Of a stretch of DNA of 64,000 nt, positions 1 to 8,446 are shown piece by piece. Numbering within the stretch: the first letter of the stretch is position 1; the number at the start of each line of letters is the position of its first letter. A program made the position numbers and the translations under genes. The notes beneath the pieces are model-generated. The model searched no databases, was not told the origin of the DNA, and worked only from the letters and a program-made list of their open reading frames with translations. The stretch comes from Paraburkholderia sp. CNPSo 3274 (lineage in GTDB: Bacteria; Pseudomonadota; Gammaproteobacteria; Burkholderiales; Burkholderiaceae): assembly GCF_024206475.1 (NCBI RefSeq), contig NZ_JAMBPR010000005.1, forward strand, positions 124,001-188,000, written 5' to 3'.

Positions 1-720
1 ATATCCGGTGCGATACTCGATGTCGTCCACGCTGGCTTCGACGATCTTTTGCTTGTAGAGCGGGTGCGCATTCGACTCGTCGGTCGCAACAAACGCGGTG
101 CCCACGAGCACACCCGACGCCCCGAGCAACATCGCGGCGCGCACGTCATCGCGCGTCGTGATCCCCCCAGCCGCCAGCACGGGACGCCCCTGCGCGACCT
201 CGCAGATCGCAGGCAACAGCGACATGACGCCGATGGTGCCCCGGTTGAGGTGACCTCCGCATTCGCTGCCCTGCGCGACGATGATGTCCGCGCCGTGTCT
301 GATCGCGTGCCGGGCGAGCGCAACCGAGCCCACCTGCACCATGACGATCATGCCTGCATCCTTGGCGCGCGGGATCATGTCCGCCGCATAGTCTTCGGCG
401 TAGAACAGCGACAGCATCCGCGGGCGCTCCTGCAACACGATCTGGAACTGGGCCTCGAACACGGTCGGGCCGCCGAACTTCGGCACGAGATTCACGCCGA
501 AGGGCTTGTCCGTCAGCTCCCGCGTTTCCCGTATCCACTTGCGCAGTGCGAGCGGCGGCAAACGCAGGCCGCCAAGCGTCCCCATGCCACCGGCATTCGC
601 CACCGCGGCAACCAGCTTCGGGCCGGAAATCGCCGCCATTCCGCCGAGAAAGACGGGATACCGGACGCCGCACAGCTGCGTGACCGCGTTCCCGCCAAAG
701 GCCGATTCGAATTCGCTCAT
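1..720 (-). CDS. Nitronate monooxygenase (partial, cut by window edge)
   Basis: FMN-dependent nitronate monooxygenase (2-nitropropane dioxygenase family), which oxidises alkyl nitronates or propionate-3-nitronate in the cytoplasm. The gene reads leftward from ATG at 720; 240 codons are visible and no stop is reached, so the C-terminus lies outside the window. Visible motifs are the N-terminal barrel strand VFLGGMAAISGPKLVAAV, GGMGTLGG, the catalytic-histidine motif QGSECGGH (usual family form QGxEAGGH, so one Ala is Cys here), and the FMN-phosphate segments LAAGGI and LLGASGVLVG. It starts 3 bases after the stop of the cytochrome b561 gene, so the two are almost certainly cotranscribed. Family assignment is firm; the true substrate is not known. 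Confidence 0.9.
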   Translation of the reverse strand, partial: MSEFESAFGGNAVTQLCGVRYPVFLGGMAAISGPKLVAAVANAGGMGTLGGLRLPPLALRKWIRETRELTDKPFGVNLVPKFGGPTVFEAQFQIVLQERPRMLSLFYAEDYAADMIPRAKDAGMIVMVQVGSVALARHAIRHGADIIVAQGSECGGHLNRGTIGVMSLLPAICEVAQGRPVLAAGGITTRDDVRAAMLLGASGVLVGTAFVATDESNAHPLYKQKIVEASVDDIEYRTGY

Positions 721-723
721 CGC

Positions 724-1278
724 TCAAAGCTCCACATGTTTGCCAAGCATCCGCTTGAGGGCATCATTGCCCAGAGCGAAATGATTCTTCAGTGCTCCGA
801 ACAGATGCAACGCGAGGCCAAGGAGAAAAACCGTCGCCCCGATATCGAAGAGAATATCCACGACCCGTTGCACTGGCACGCTGGGTTCAATGAGCGTCGG
901 GATCGCCAATCCCCCCGGCAGCTCGACGGCGACACCGGCCGCCGCCCGGGAAAGCCATACGGCAACCGGCAGAAGCACCATCGCGAGCGCGAGACCCACC
1001 GCAACGGAGCGGCTCACGATCACTTCGACGGGGTTCGGCGAGCCCACGGGCAGCGGATGATACGAAGAAAGCCGTGCCCAGAGCCGGTAGATCGAAACGA
1101 CGAACAGCACGGCGCCCAGCAGATTCTGCGTACGGACGAGGCTCATTCGTTGCGCGTCGTCCGCGGTGAAGATGAGCGCTATGCCGCATCCGATGATCGA
1201 CAACAGCAGCGCTGCCACGATCCAGTGCAGCGCGATCGTGATGGGCGAGAAACCCAGACCGTTGTCACGCATTTGCAT
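724..1278 (-). CDS. Cytochrome b561-family membrane protein
   Basis: A 184-residue dihaem-type cytochrome b561 (YodB/CybB-like), an inner-membrane protein that normally passes electrons to or from the quinone pool. The sequence opens GFSPITIALHWIVAALLL, with the histidine-containing first helix typical of the family, and has about four hydrophobic helices; further candidate haem ligands are in LGLALHLFGALKNHF near the end. ATG at 1278 is chosen because AAGGAGAC lies 4-5 bases upstream; an in-frame open stretch continues upstream inside actP but is a shadow. It lies 23 bases downstream of actP and 3 bases upstream of the nitronate monooxygenase, suggesting a four-gene transcript. Its role beside an acetate symporter is not obvious. 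Confidence 0.88.
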   Translation of the reverse strand: MQMRDNGLGFSPITIALHWIVAALLLSIIGCGIALIFTADDAQRMSLVRTQNLLGAVLFVVSIYRLWARLSSYHPLPVGSPNPVEVIVSRSVAVGLALAMVLLPVAVWLSRAAAGVAVELPGGLAIPTLIEPSVPVQRVVDILFDIGATVFLLGLALHLFGALKNHFALGNDALKRMLGKHVEL

Positions 1279-1301
1279 GATTGTCTCCTTGCTATCGTTG
1301 T

Positions 1302-2972
1302 CTAGTGGCTGACCGCTCCGGACGCGCCGAAACCGGTCTGCGCGCGAATGGCCTGCTCGCCGAAGTCGTCCCGCTCGCGCTGCGCCTGCTGGCTGCGGTC
1401 GGTGACGGACCCCAACCAGGCGAACAGAAAGGCAAGGGTCATCGAAACGATGGCCGGATAATCGTAGGGGAAGATCGCCTTCGCATGGCCCAGCACCGTG
1501 ACCCAGATGGCGGGCGACAGAATGACGAGCGTGACGGCGCTCACGAGGCCCGCGATGCCGCCGGTGAGCGCGCCGCGCGTCGTCAGTCCCTTCCAGTACA
1601 TCGAAAGCGCGAGGATCGGAAAATTCACCGAGGCGGCGACACCGAAAGTCAGTGCAACGAGGAAGGCGATGTTTTGATCCTTGAACACGATGCCCAGCAG
1701 CACCGCCACCACGCCAATGCAGACTGACGCGATTCTGGATACCCGCCGCTCGCTGGCGGGATCGGCCCGGTTCTTTTTGAGCACCATCACATAGAGGTCG
1801 TGCGAGATGGCTGAGGTACCCGCCATCGTGAGACCGGAAACGACGGCAAGGATGGTTGCGAACGCAACGGCAGACAGGAAACCCAGCAGCAAATTGCCAC
1901 CGAGCGCCTGGGCGAGATGCATGACCGGCATGTTGCTGCCGCCGATCAGCTTGCCACCGGTCAGGCCATCGACATAGAACGAAGGGTTGCGGCCGACAAT
2001 GGCGATCGCCGCCATGCCGAGCACCATGATGACCAGATAGAAGAATCCGATGAAGCCCGTGGCAACGAACACCGACTTGCGTGCTTCTTTCGCATCCGGC
2101 ACGGTGAAAAAGCGCATGAGGATGTGCGGCAACCCCGCTGTGCCGAACACCAGTCCGATCGCGAGCGAAATCAGCGCGATGGGATCGGACACCAGCTTGC
2201 TCGGCAGCAGAATGTGCACGCCGTTCTTGTGCGCGGCGACAGCCTGCTCGAACAGCGCGTTCAGCGAAAAACCAAACCTGTAAAGCGCGAGAACGGCCAG
2301 CAGCGTGCCGCCGAACAGCATCAGCGCAGCCTTGATGATCTGCACCCACGTGGTGGCCACCATGCCGCCGAAGGTCACATAGACTACCATCAGCAGGCCG
2401 ACCACGATAATCGCGTCGTTGTAGGGAAGACCGAACAGCAACTGGATCAATTGCCCCGCACCGACCATCTGGACAACCAGGTAAAAGCAGACGACGGTCA
2501 ATGAGCCGAAGGCGGTCATCGTACGAATCCGGCTCTGGTCGAGCCGGTACGATGCGATATCGGCGATCGTGACACGGCCCAGATTCCGGATGCGCTCCGC
2601 GAACAGGAACAGCAGCAGCGGCCAGGCGACGAAAAAGCTGATCGCGTAGATCACGCCGTCGTAGCCGTGGAAAAAGATCATGCTGGTCACGCCCAGCAAC
2701 GCCGCCGCCGACATATAGTCCCCGGCCAGCGCCATGCCGTTCTGGAATCCGGTGATGCCTCCCCCAGCGGTGTAGAAGTCGTCCATCGAACGGGTCCGTG
2801 ACGCCGCCCAGTACGTGATGCCCAGCGTCGCCACGGCGAAGACAAGGAACATCGCGATCGCCGTGAGATTGAGGGGACGCTGTTCAACGCCGTGCAGGAC
2901 CTCCGACGCTGCCGCGTGGGTCGCGACGCCCAGCAGGAGCGTGAAGACCAGAGCAAGACCGGCGCGGCTCAT
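1302..2972 (-). CDS. actP: Cation/acetate symporter ActP
   Basis: A 556-residue sodium:solute symporter closely resembling E. coli ActP, which imports acetate and glycolate with Na+. Family hallmarks visible are [71 protein letters not shown] and the C-terminal signature [12 protein letters not shown], which parallels the ActP C-terminus. An N-terminal signal-like hydrophobic segment precedes about 13 transmembrane helices. The start overlaps the stop of the upstream yjcH-like gene by four bases (ATGA), so translation is probably coupled. Length and gene order match the yjcH-actP pair of enterobacteria, but no acs gene follows; cytochrome b561 comes next instead. Confidence 0.95.
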   Translation of the reverse strand: MSRAGLALVFTLLLGVATHAAASEVLHGVEQRPLNLTAIAMFLVFAVATLGITYWAASRTRSMDDFYTAGGGITGFQNGMALAGDYMSAAALLGVTSMIFFHGYDGVIYAISFFVAWPLLLFLFAERIRNLGRVTIADIASYRLDQSRIRTMTAFGSLTVVCFYLVVQMVGAGQLIQLLFGLPYNDAIIVVGLLMVVYVTFGGMVATTWVQIIKAALMLFGGTLLAVLALYRFGFSLNALFEQAVAAHKNGVHILLPSKLVSDPIALISLAIGLVFGTAGLPHILMRFFTVPDAKEARKSVFVATGFIGFFYLVIMVLGMAAIAIVGRNPSFYVDGLTGGKLIGGSNMPVMHLAQALGGNLLLGFLSAVAFATILAVVSGLTMAGTSAISHDLYVMVLKKNRADPASERRVSRIASVCIGVVAVLLGIVFKDQNIAFLVALTFGVAASVNFPILALSMYWKGLTTRGALTGGIAGLVSAVTLVILSPAIWVTVLGHAKAIFPYDYPAIVSMTLAFLFAWLGSVTDRSQQAQRERDDFGEQAIRAQTGFGASGAVSH

Positions 2973-3280
2973 GGTTTCGCTCCCGCCAGGATCTGGGCAG
3001 TGAGCGCGTCGAATTCGCCATTGGCGCGGCGAACGTACAAGCCCGTGAGGCACCAGCTGCCGACGATCAGCGCAACGCCAATCGGCCAGCCGATATTGAC
3101 GATACTGTCGGCGGAAAGCCGGATCGCGAGCAAAGTGGGGGCGAATCCGACAAGCGCGATAAACGCGCAATAAGGAATCAGCGTGATGGCCGTCAGCCAC
3201 GCAATGTATCTGCGCCGGCGTTTGACCAGCGCGGCGAACAGGGGATTGCTACGAATCCCATGCAGGGTCGTGGGGTTCAT
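2969..3280 (-). CDS. yjcH: DUF485 membrane protein (YjcH-like)
   Basis: A 103-residue DUF485 protein with two transmembrane helices (around [20 protein letters not shown] and [18 protein letters not shown]). DUF485 proteins accompany ActP-type symporters and are thought to be accessory subunits; their biochemical role is not established. The start at 3280 is preferred over the in-frame ATG at 3298 because GGAGAC lies six bases upstream of it. It is the first gene of the leftward actP cluster and its stop overlaps the actP start. Confidence 0.9.
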   Translation of the reverse strand: MNPTTLHGIRSNPLFAALVKRRRRYIAWLTAITLIPYCAFIALVGFAPTLLAIRLSADSIVNIGWPIGVALIVGSWCLTGLYVRRANGEFDALTAQILAGAKP

Positions 3281-3487
3281 CCGATTGTCTCCGTCCATGG
3301 AAGGTGTCCGGCATGCCCTGTCCCGTGATATCGCCGTTGATCCACCGGGGGCTGCCGCTTCTCCTGAACTTCACAATAGGTCGAACCGAAAATCTCCTCA
3401 AATGATGTTTAGTGATGGCTGCAATCTGTTTGAGTGAAGCGTCGCGCGTCGCATCACAGCCGTGCTCACGGCAGTATTCCCGAGTGC

Positions 3488-3670
3488 CTACTCCGCCAGG
3501 ACCTCGAGCGGGAATGGCCCCGCCGAATCCATCCAGTCGTACGACTCGCCTTGGTGAGTCCAGGCCCAGTTGCGCGACAGTGCGGCATGGCGCGTTTGCT
3601 GACCTGCTGTTGCGTCGCCTGCGCTGCCGTGACTTTCGATCATACGAAAATCCCGCCCATCATCTTTCAC
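3488..3670 (-). CDS. Hypothetical small protein (60 aa, GTG start)
   Basis: A possible 60-residue protein starting at GTG, with GGAG eight bases upstream. The sequence is polar at first and ends in an aromatic, acidic stretch (WAWTHQGESYDWMDS, then PFPLEVLAE). No family is recognised. It follows the 54-residue ORF on the same strand with a 34-base gap, so both could form a tiny operon. Evidence is only the ribosome-binding site and an uninterrupted frame, so it may not be a gene. Confidence 0.35.
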   Translation of the reverse strand: MKDDGRDFRMIESHGSAGDATAGQQTRHAALSRNWAWTHQGESYDWMDSAGPFPLEVLAE

Positions 3671-3704
3671 GACATGGCTCCAATGAGATGGTTTATGAAG
3701 CGGA

Positions 3705-3869
3705 TCAGATGTGCTTCTCTGGCTCGGCTTGCCGGTGTGCCTCGATCAGCGCAGCGAACCGCTCCAGCGCTGCCACGCTGCTGTGAACGGAGTGGTATTC
3801 CTGTTGGCCAATGCGTGCATCGAGCACAACCGTCATGCCGGATTGTCGGGCGAGATTGAGGATATCCAT
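3705..3869 (-). CDS. Hypothetical small protein (54 aa)
   Basis: A 54-codon ORF starting ATG with AAGGAGTG a few bases upstream, a strong ribosome-binding site. The product begins MDILNLARQSGMTVVLDARI and continues with an amphipathic helix-like segment (SVAALERFAALIEAHRQ). The alternating helix-strand-helix composition looks like a folded small domain rather than random translation. Families of similar short proteins occur in Burkholderia, but I cannot name one. It is shorter than most automatic cut-offs and easily missed. Confidence 0.55.
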   Translation of the reverse strand: MDILNLARQSGMTVVLDARIGQQEYHSVHSSVAALERFAALIEAHRQAEPEKHI

Positions 3870-4057
3870 CTCACACTCCTTGCCTCAAAACTGGGTGAAT
3901 CGCGTCGCGTGAAATGCAGCGCTTCCTGATAACCAGATTACGCGCAGCACCGCAAAGATCAACGCAGCGGGGACGAAATCACCGTTATGAAATGCCGAAC
4001 AATCTCATGTCTCACGGTGCTTCGCTGACGCCCCATGTTTTCGGCGACACCGCATGC

Positions 4058-4264
4058 TCAGAACCCTTGTGCGGTTCCCGTAGAATGCGCGACCAACAGC
4101 ACGACACCCAGTATGCAAGCCCCAATCATCGCAGCCAGCACGACCGCCACGAACGGCAGCCATTTGAAGTTCACGCTGGCCAAATCGGCTTCGTGCGATG
4201 CGCTTTTACGCACGCCGAAGAAGCTCCACAGAACCATGCGCATCATTTGAACGAGTTCCATCAT
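4058..4264 (-). CDS. DUF2970 domain membrane protein
   Basis: A 68-residue DUF2970 protein: a short cytoplasmic segment VLWSFFGVRKSASHEADL followed by one long transmembrane helix (PFVAVVLAAMIGACILGVVL). The arrangement W-SFFGVRK-x-D is typical of this small family of beta-proteobacterial membrane proteins of unknown function. Two adjacent ATG codons (4264 and 4261) can start it; GGAG is three bases from the first and six from the second, so 4261 may be the real start. It is divergent from the MocR gene. Confidence 0.8.
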   Translation of the reverse strand: MMELVQMMRMVLWSFFGVRKSASHEADLASVNFKWLPFVAVVLAAMIGACILGVVLLVAHSTGTAQGF

Positions 4265-4397
4265 TGACTCCGGTTACGTCGATCAGGTCGATCGGATAGC
4301 CTGATCTTCAACCTTGCGCATTGACAAAAAAAGCAGCAGTTGCGAACAATTCGAGCGATGCAGCAGATGCACGCGCTGGCAGGCACAGACGAAGAAA

Positions 4398-4423
4398 CGC
4401 CCCGGTACTCGCGCACCGGGGCG
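4398..4423 (-). terminator. Leftward Rho-independent-like terminator
   Basis: A perfect 9-base inverted repeat, CGCCCCGGT / ACCGGGGCG, with an 8-base loop. Read leftward it is followed by TTTCTTC, giving the stem-plus-U-tract form. It lies about 130 bases upstream of the DUF2970 start on the same strand, so it would end a transcript initiated to its right, where no protein gene is seen. Confidence 0.6.
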
Positions 4424-4444
4424 AAAGGCTTGCCACGCTACAGG

Positions 4445-4464
4445 CAAAAAGAGCCGCAAGCTCT
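4445..4464 (-). terminator. Second leftward terminator-like hairpin
   Basis: A short stem, AGAGC / GCTCT, with a five-base loop. Read leftward it is followed at once by a run of five T. The stem is weak, but it sits about 20 bases ahead of the stronger hairpin at 4398-4423 in the same orientation, giving a tandem arrangement. Confidence 0.45.
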
Positions 4465-4696
4465 GCGGGTTTAGGTGATGATCCAGGCACTCGCGCAGTA
4501 ATCCCGGCGCATCCCGGGAGAACAGACCCGGACTGCGATGCGCACTAGCCGCAATGATCCGCCCTCGCAGGAAGCGCGTATAGAAGCAGTCGACGCATAA
4601 TTGACCGTAGCAGATCGGATTCCCGGTCCGGCGTGCCATGAGAAAATCGATCGAAGCACGAGTCCACCCATGACATCTTTGGAAGAACCAGGACGC

Positions 4697-6112
4697 ATGA
4701 CACGCTATGAACGCCTCGCACAGAGCATGGCCGCCGAGATTCGCTCCGGCAACCTGAAGCCGGGCTCGCGCATGCCGTCGCTGCGGCAGATCATTGCGCA
4801 GCACGGCGTGAGCCAGTCCACGGCGGCGCGTGCTTACTATGTGCTCGAACAGTGGGGCCTCGTGCGCGCCGAAGAACGTTCGGGCTATTACGTCGCGCCG
4901 CTCTCGAAGCCCAACAAGGCGCACCCGCGCGCGACGGCGGGCGAAAGCGCCACTGTCGATATCAGCGAGCTGGTGTTTTCGGTGCTCGATGCCGCCAAGC
5001 GCCCGGGCATCGTGCCGCTCGGCTCCGCCTTCCCTTCTCCGTTGCTCTTTCCGCTGTCGAGGTTAGCGAAATCGCTCGGCCAGGCCGCGCGCAGCGTGAG
5101 TCCGTGGAGCACGGTGGTCGATCTGCCGCCCGGCAATGAGAACCTGCGGCGGCAGATTGCGCTGCGCTACATGCGGGTTGGCATCTCGCAGCCCGCCGAG
5201 GACATCATCATCACCAACGGCGCGCTAGAAGCGCTCAATCTTTGCCTGATGGCGGTCACGCAGCCCGGCGATATCGTCGCCGTAGAGTCGCCGGGCTTTT
5301 ATGCCGCGCTTCAGGCGATCGAACGGCTTGGCCTGCGCGCGGTCGAAATTCCCGTGGATACCGCCACGGGGCTCGACCTCGACGCGCTGGCGCAAGCGCT
5401 GAACAAGCACCCCATCCGCGCCTGCTGGTTCATGACGAATTTCCAGAACCCGACGGGCGTCACCTTGTCGGCGGCGAAGAAAGAGGCGCTAGTCGAACTG
5501 CTCGCGAAACACGAGGTCCCGCTCATCGAAGACGATGTGTACGGCGAGTTGCACTACGCACCGAACTATCCGCCGCCGGCCATCGCGTTCGACCGGCGTG
5601 GTCTCGTCATGCACTGCGGCTCGTTTTCGAAAAACCTCGCGCCGGGTTACCGCGTGGGCTGGGCGAGCGCCGGCCGCTTCGCAGAACGCGTGCAGCGCCT
5701 GAAGCTCATGACGACGATCTCGGCGAGCATTCCCGCACAGGCCGGCATTGCCGACTATCTGGAGCACGGCGGCTACGAGCGTCATTTGAAGAAGATCCGG
5801 CTGGCCATGCAAACGCAGCGCGATGCGATGATCGAGGCGATCCGCCGATGGCTGCCTGAAGGCACGCAGTACACGCGGCCAGAGGGCGGCTATTTTCTGT
5901 GGCTCACGTTCCGCGAGCGCATCGACGCCATGGCGCTCCATCGTCTCGCGATCGAACGCGGGATCAGTGTCGCGCCCGGCCCGCTCTTTTCCGCGTCACG
6001 TGCATTCGAAAATTGCATACGTCTTAACTATGGGCATCCCTGGTCGCCGCGCATCGATGAGGCAATCCGCACGCTCGGTGAACTGCTCCTTCATCCCGAT
6101 GTGTGTGCCTAA
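4697..6112 (+). CDS. MocR/PdxR-family transcriptional regulator (GntR HTH + aminotransferase fold)
   Basis: A 471-residue MocR-type regulator. Residues 1-75 form a GntR winged helix (YERLAQSMAAEIRSGNLKPG, then GVSQSTAARAYYVLEQWGLV). After a linker, the remainder is a class-I aminotransferase fold used as a sensor domain, with NFQNPTGVTLS, EDDVYGEL and the PLP-lysine motif SFSKNLAPGYR. Such proteins usually sense PLP or an amino compound and control a neighbouring gene, often while repressing themselves. The start at 4697 is chosen because the helix begins TRYERL and AGGAC is just upstream; an in-frame ATG at 4670 would add nine residues. No obvious target is adjacent except the divergent DUF2970 gene. 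Confidence 0.88.
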   Translation: MTRYERLAQSMAAEIRSGNLKPGSRMPSLRQIIAQHGVSQSTAARAYYVLEQWGLVRAEERSGYYVAPLSKPNKAHPRATAGESATVDISELVFSVLDAAKRPGIVPLGSAFPSPLLFPLSRLAKSLGQAARSVSPWSTVVDLPPGNENLRRQIALRYMRVGISQPAEDIIITNGALEALNLCLMAVTQPGDIVAVESPGFYAALQAIERLGLRAVEIPVDTATGLDLDALAQALNKHPIRACWFMTNFQNPTGVTLSAAKKEALVELLAKHEVPLIEDDVYGELHYAPNYPPPAIAFDRRGLVMHCGSFSKNLAPGYRVGWASAGRFAERVQRLKLMTTISASIPAQAGIADYLEHGGYERHLKKIRLAMQTQRDAMIEAIRRWLPEGTQYTRPEGGYFLWLTFRERIDAMALHRLAIERGISVAPGPLFSASRAFENCIRLNYGHPWSPRIDEAIRTLGELLLHPDVCA

Positions 6113-6153
6113 TCGCGATCGATCGATGCGCGCGGCGCCAACCCATGGCAGCC

Positions 6154-6381
6154 TTAACTGCCAAAGAACAGGTTGCAGAAGCTTGCCGGGCCTACACAAG
6201 CATTGGCGTCCCTTGCCGGCGTCCTGGCCGGACGCCGCGGCGCCTGATAAGTATTCGCTCGCGACGTATTCGCCTGGGCCGTTTGTTGAACATCCGCCTG
6301 CGCGGGAGCGAGGGGTTCCGCGTGGACAGCGAAGCTAGCCGACAGCGAACATGCAAAAAGGACAGCAGTAAGGAATCTCAT
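6154..6381 (-). CDS. Small secreted protein with signal peptide
   Basis: A 75-residue protein with a clear Sec signal (MRFLTAVLFACSLSASFAVHA, cleavage probably after AVHA). The mature part is Gln/Ala/Thr-rich, then basic with RRPARTPARD, and ends with two cysteines in ACVGPASFCNLFFGS, possibly a disulphide. AGAGAGA precedes the ATG. No family is recognised; it is a periplasmic or secreted protein of unknown function. It converges with the MocR gene. Confidence 0.65.
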   Translation of the reverse strand: MRFLTAVLFACSLSASFAVHAEPLAPAQADVQQTAQANTSRANTYQAPRRPARTPARDANACVGPASFCNLFFGS

Positions 6382-6540
6382 TTCAATCTCTCTAGCAAGG
6401 TGATGGAGGCGATGCCTCCGGGGAAACAGCCTGGCCAGATTAATCACTTTCAATAGATAAGAGAATCCTGCAGCCCCGGGAATGATCCTTCCATTTCATG
6501 GGAGTATCGGGAAATCGGCCTGCGCAGAACGCGCGGACAC

Positions 6541-6669
6541 TCACAGCAGGCAAACACGACTCAAATCCACCGTGCGGCGGTAGACGTTCCTGTTCAGCCA
6601 CGGAACGAAGGTGTATTCGTCATAGGCAGTACTACCAACGAATATCCAGTTGTGCAATACGTGAGACAT
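6541..6669 (-). CDS. Hypothetical small protein (42 aa)
   Basis: A 42-codon ORF with AGAGGAAGCG directly ahead of the ATG, about 50 bases downstream of the LysR stop on the same strand. The peptide (starting MSHVLHNWIFVGSTAYDEY) is rich in aromatic residues and has no recognisable family. It could be the last gene of the LysR transcript or a chance ORF. Confidence 0.35.
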   Translation of the reverse strand: MSHVLHNWIFVGSTAYDEYTFVPWLNRNVYRRTVDLSRVCLL

Positions 6670-6719
6670 CGCTTCCTCTTTGGCGCTGGACGACCTCGCA
6701 TGCATCTCGCGGCAAGCCG

Positions 6720-7694
6720 TCATGACATCATCGCAAGATCTTCGCTTCGCTTCATTGGTTGCGGTACGCGTATCACGTCATCGGCACCCGCCTTCGCAGG
6801 CGCCCGATAGAACTCGGTGCAGAAGTCGACGAACATCCTGAGCCGGGCCGGTATCAGCTCCCGGTGAGAATAGAAAAGGCAAATTTCAACGCTGCTATCC
6901 GACGCCGTGCATTCCGGCAGAACGTGCATGAGATATCCCATATCGATATCTTCGCGAACCATGGTTTCAGGCAGCGTGGCAATGCCGGTTCCGTTGAGCG
7001 CCGCCGCGCGCAGCACCACCTCGTTGCCTTCCATCGACGACATGGGCGTAATGCTCACTTTCCGTCCGCCCTCACGCAGATCGATGAAGTCCGCATTCTT
7101 CTTTCTCGTTTCCGGATCGATTAGCAGAAAATGATTGGTGAGCTTCGCAGCGGATTCCGGTGCACCGTATTGCTCGAGATACCCGGGTGCGGCCACGAGA
7201 ATGCGAGGCGACCGGGATAGCGTCCGGCGAATCACGGTGGACTGCTCGACGAGATTTGGCGGAAGAATGGCGATATCGAAACGGCCGTCGAACAGGTTCG
7301 TGGCGTGATCCTGAACGGAAACCACCAGACTCACATGAGGCGCGATCGCGCGATAGCGCCGTACCAACTGCGAGAACGTTCCGCTCACCAGCATAGGGTG
7401 CACGACAAGCCGCAACTTTCCGCCGTTGACCTCATGCTCCATCGCAATACGCCGGTTCGCTTCGTCGAGCTCTTCGAGCAAACGGCAACAAATCAGGTAG
7501 TACGATTGCGCTGCGTCTGTCAAGGAAACGGACCTCGTCGTCCTGAGCAGGACTCTTGTCTGGACGCATTCTTCGAGCCTGGCTATCGCTTTCGACACGG
7601 ATCCGGTGGTCACATTCAACGATTCGGCGGCCTTGCTGAAACTCTGATACCGCGCAGCTGCGACGAATGCACGCAACATGTAAAGCTGATCCAT
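6720..7694 (-). CDS. LysR-family transcriptional regulator
   Basis: A 324-residue LysR regulator. The N-terminal winged helix is DQLYMLRAFVAAARYQSFSK with the recognition part GSVSKAIARLEE, and the C-terminal two-lobed effector domain spans roughly residues 90-300. ATG at 7694 with GAGGTG upstream is preferred to an in-frame GTG four codons earlier. Sequence type resembles the CrgA/DhcR group of single-target LysR proteins found in Burkholderia. No divergent partner gene exists: the next genes on both sides lie on the same strand, so the target cannot be guessed. Confidence 0.88.
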   Translation of the reverse strand: MDQLYMLRAFVAAARYQSFSKAAESLNVTTGSVSKAIARLEECVQTRVLLRTTRSVSLTDAAQSYYLICCRLLEELDEANRRIAMEHEVNGGKLRLVVHPMLVSGTFSQLVRRYRAIAPHVSLVVSVQDHATNLFDGRFDIAILPPNLVEQSTVIRRTLSRSPRILVAAPGYLEQYGAPESAAKLTNHFLLIDPETRKKNADFIDLREGGRKVSITPMSSMEGNEVVLRAAALNGTGIATLPETMVREDIDMGYLMHVLPECTASDSSVEICLFYSHRELIPARLRMFVDFCTEFYRAPAKAGADDVIRVPQPMKRSEDLAMMS

Positions 7695-7894
7695 CTCGCA
7701 CCTCACGAGTGTTTTGCCCTGACCGACGATTCAAGCGTAAGCGCGTAAGCCGCGCAACGGTATCGTTCGATATGATGTGATGCCTTATGCAGGCGCGTGC
7801 GCGTCTAATCCATTCGGATGGCCTGAACGAGCGACCGGCATAGCGGCAAGTTCGTCAGGCCCGGCAGCGCCCGAATTTCGGACGTTCGGCCACG

Positions 7895-8290
7895 TCACTT
7901 TTTCAGCAATTCACTAACCAGTGCGAGAAGTCCTGCGTCATCCACGGGCTTCGAAAAGAAGCCGGCGGCGCCGTTACTTTTTGCGCGCTCGAGCATTTCC
8001 TCGGTCGCGTACGCGGTAATGAAAATGACGGGGATTGGACGCTTCCATAGCTTGATCGACTCGAGCAGCGCAAAGCCGTCCATGCCCGGCATCTGGATAT
8101 CGGCAACGACGAGTTTCAGTTTCGAGCGGCGCGTATCGCCCAGAAGATGGTTGGCGGACGCGTAGTCGATGACGTTCCAGCTCGCCGAACGCAGCGAACT
8201 GGACAGCGCCATCCGGACGGATTGATCGTCGTCCACCATGGCGATCGTTGCAGACGAGCGCGCTGGTTTTATCTGGGTTCCGGTGGCCAT
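7895..8290 (-). CDS. Receiver-only response regulator
   Basis: A 131-residue stand-alone receiver domain. The acidic pocket is VDDD near residue 20, the phospho-acceptor is in DIQMPGMDG near residue 63, the switch Thr is in FITAYA, and the conserved Lys is in FSKPVDD. There is no output domain, so it acts through protein contact, as CheY- or phosphorelay-type proteins do. It lies 156 bases downstream of the FixJ-type regulator on the same strand. No histidine kinase is adjacent; the nearest is the trifunctional kinase about 20 kb away. Confidence 0.88.
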   Translation of the reverse strand: MATGTQIKPARSSATIAMVDDDQSVRMALSSSLRSASWNVIDYASANHLLGDTRRSKLKLVVADIQMPGMDGFALLESIKLWKRPIPVIFITAYATEEMLERAKSNGAAGFFSKPVDDAGLLALVSELLKK

Positions 8291-8446
8291 CGAAATGATG
8301 CAGAAAGGTAGAATCTTTCTGCAAAGTACAGGGCCGCCGGGGGGGCAGCAATCACACCTTCGGATGATTCTTGTGACAGTGCGTATTAGCGGGGCGAGAT
8401 CCGCGCGCTGACGAAGGCCACCATCGCGCAGCGAATGCGCAAATGC

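Larger units (their letters stand above)
4265..4696. other. Divergent intergenic region, no protein gene seen
   Basis: About 430 bases between the leftward DUF2970 gene and the rightward MocR gene. No convincing ORF is present on either strand. It does hold two tandem terminator-like hairpins pointing leftward (listed separately), which have no upstream gene to terminate. No clear sigma-70 promoter could be placed by eye. Confidence 0.6.

Noticed and set aside
4283..4924. 213-codon leftward frame crossing the MocR start
   Set aside because: No ribosome-binding site, mixed Arg/Cys/Phe composition and overlap with the MocR helix; the region is better explained as intergenic with terminators.
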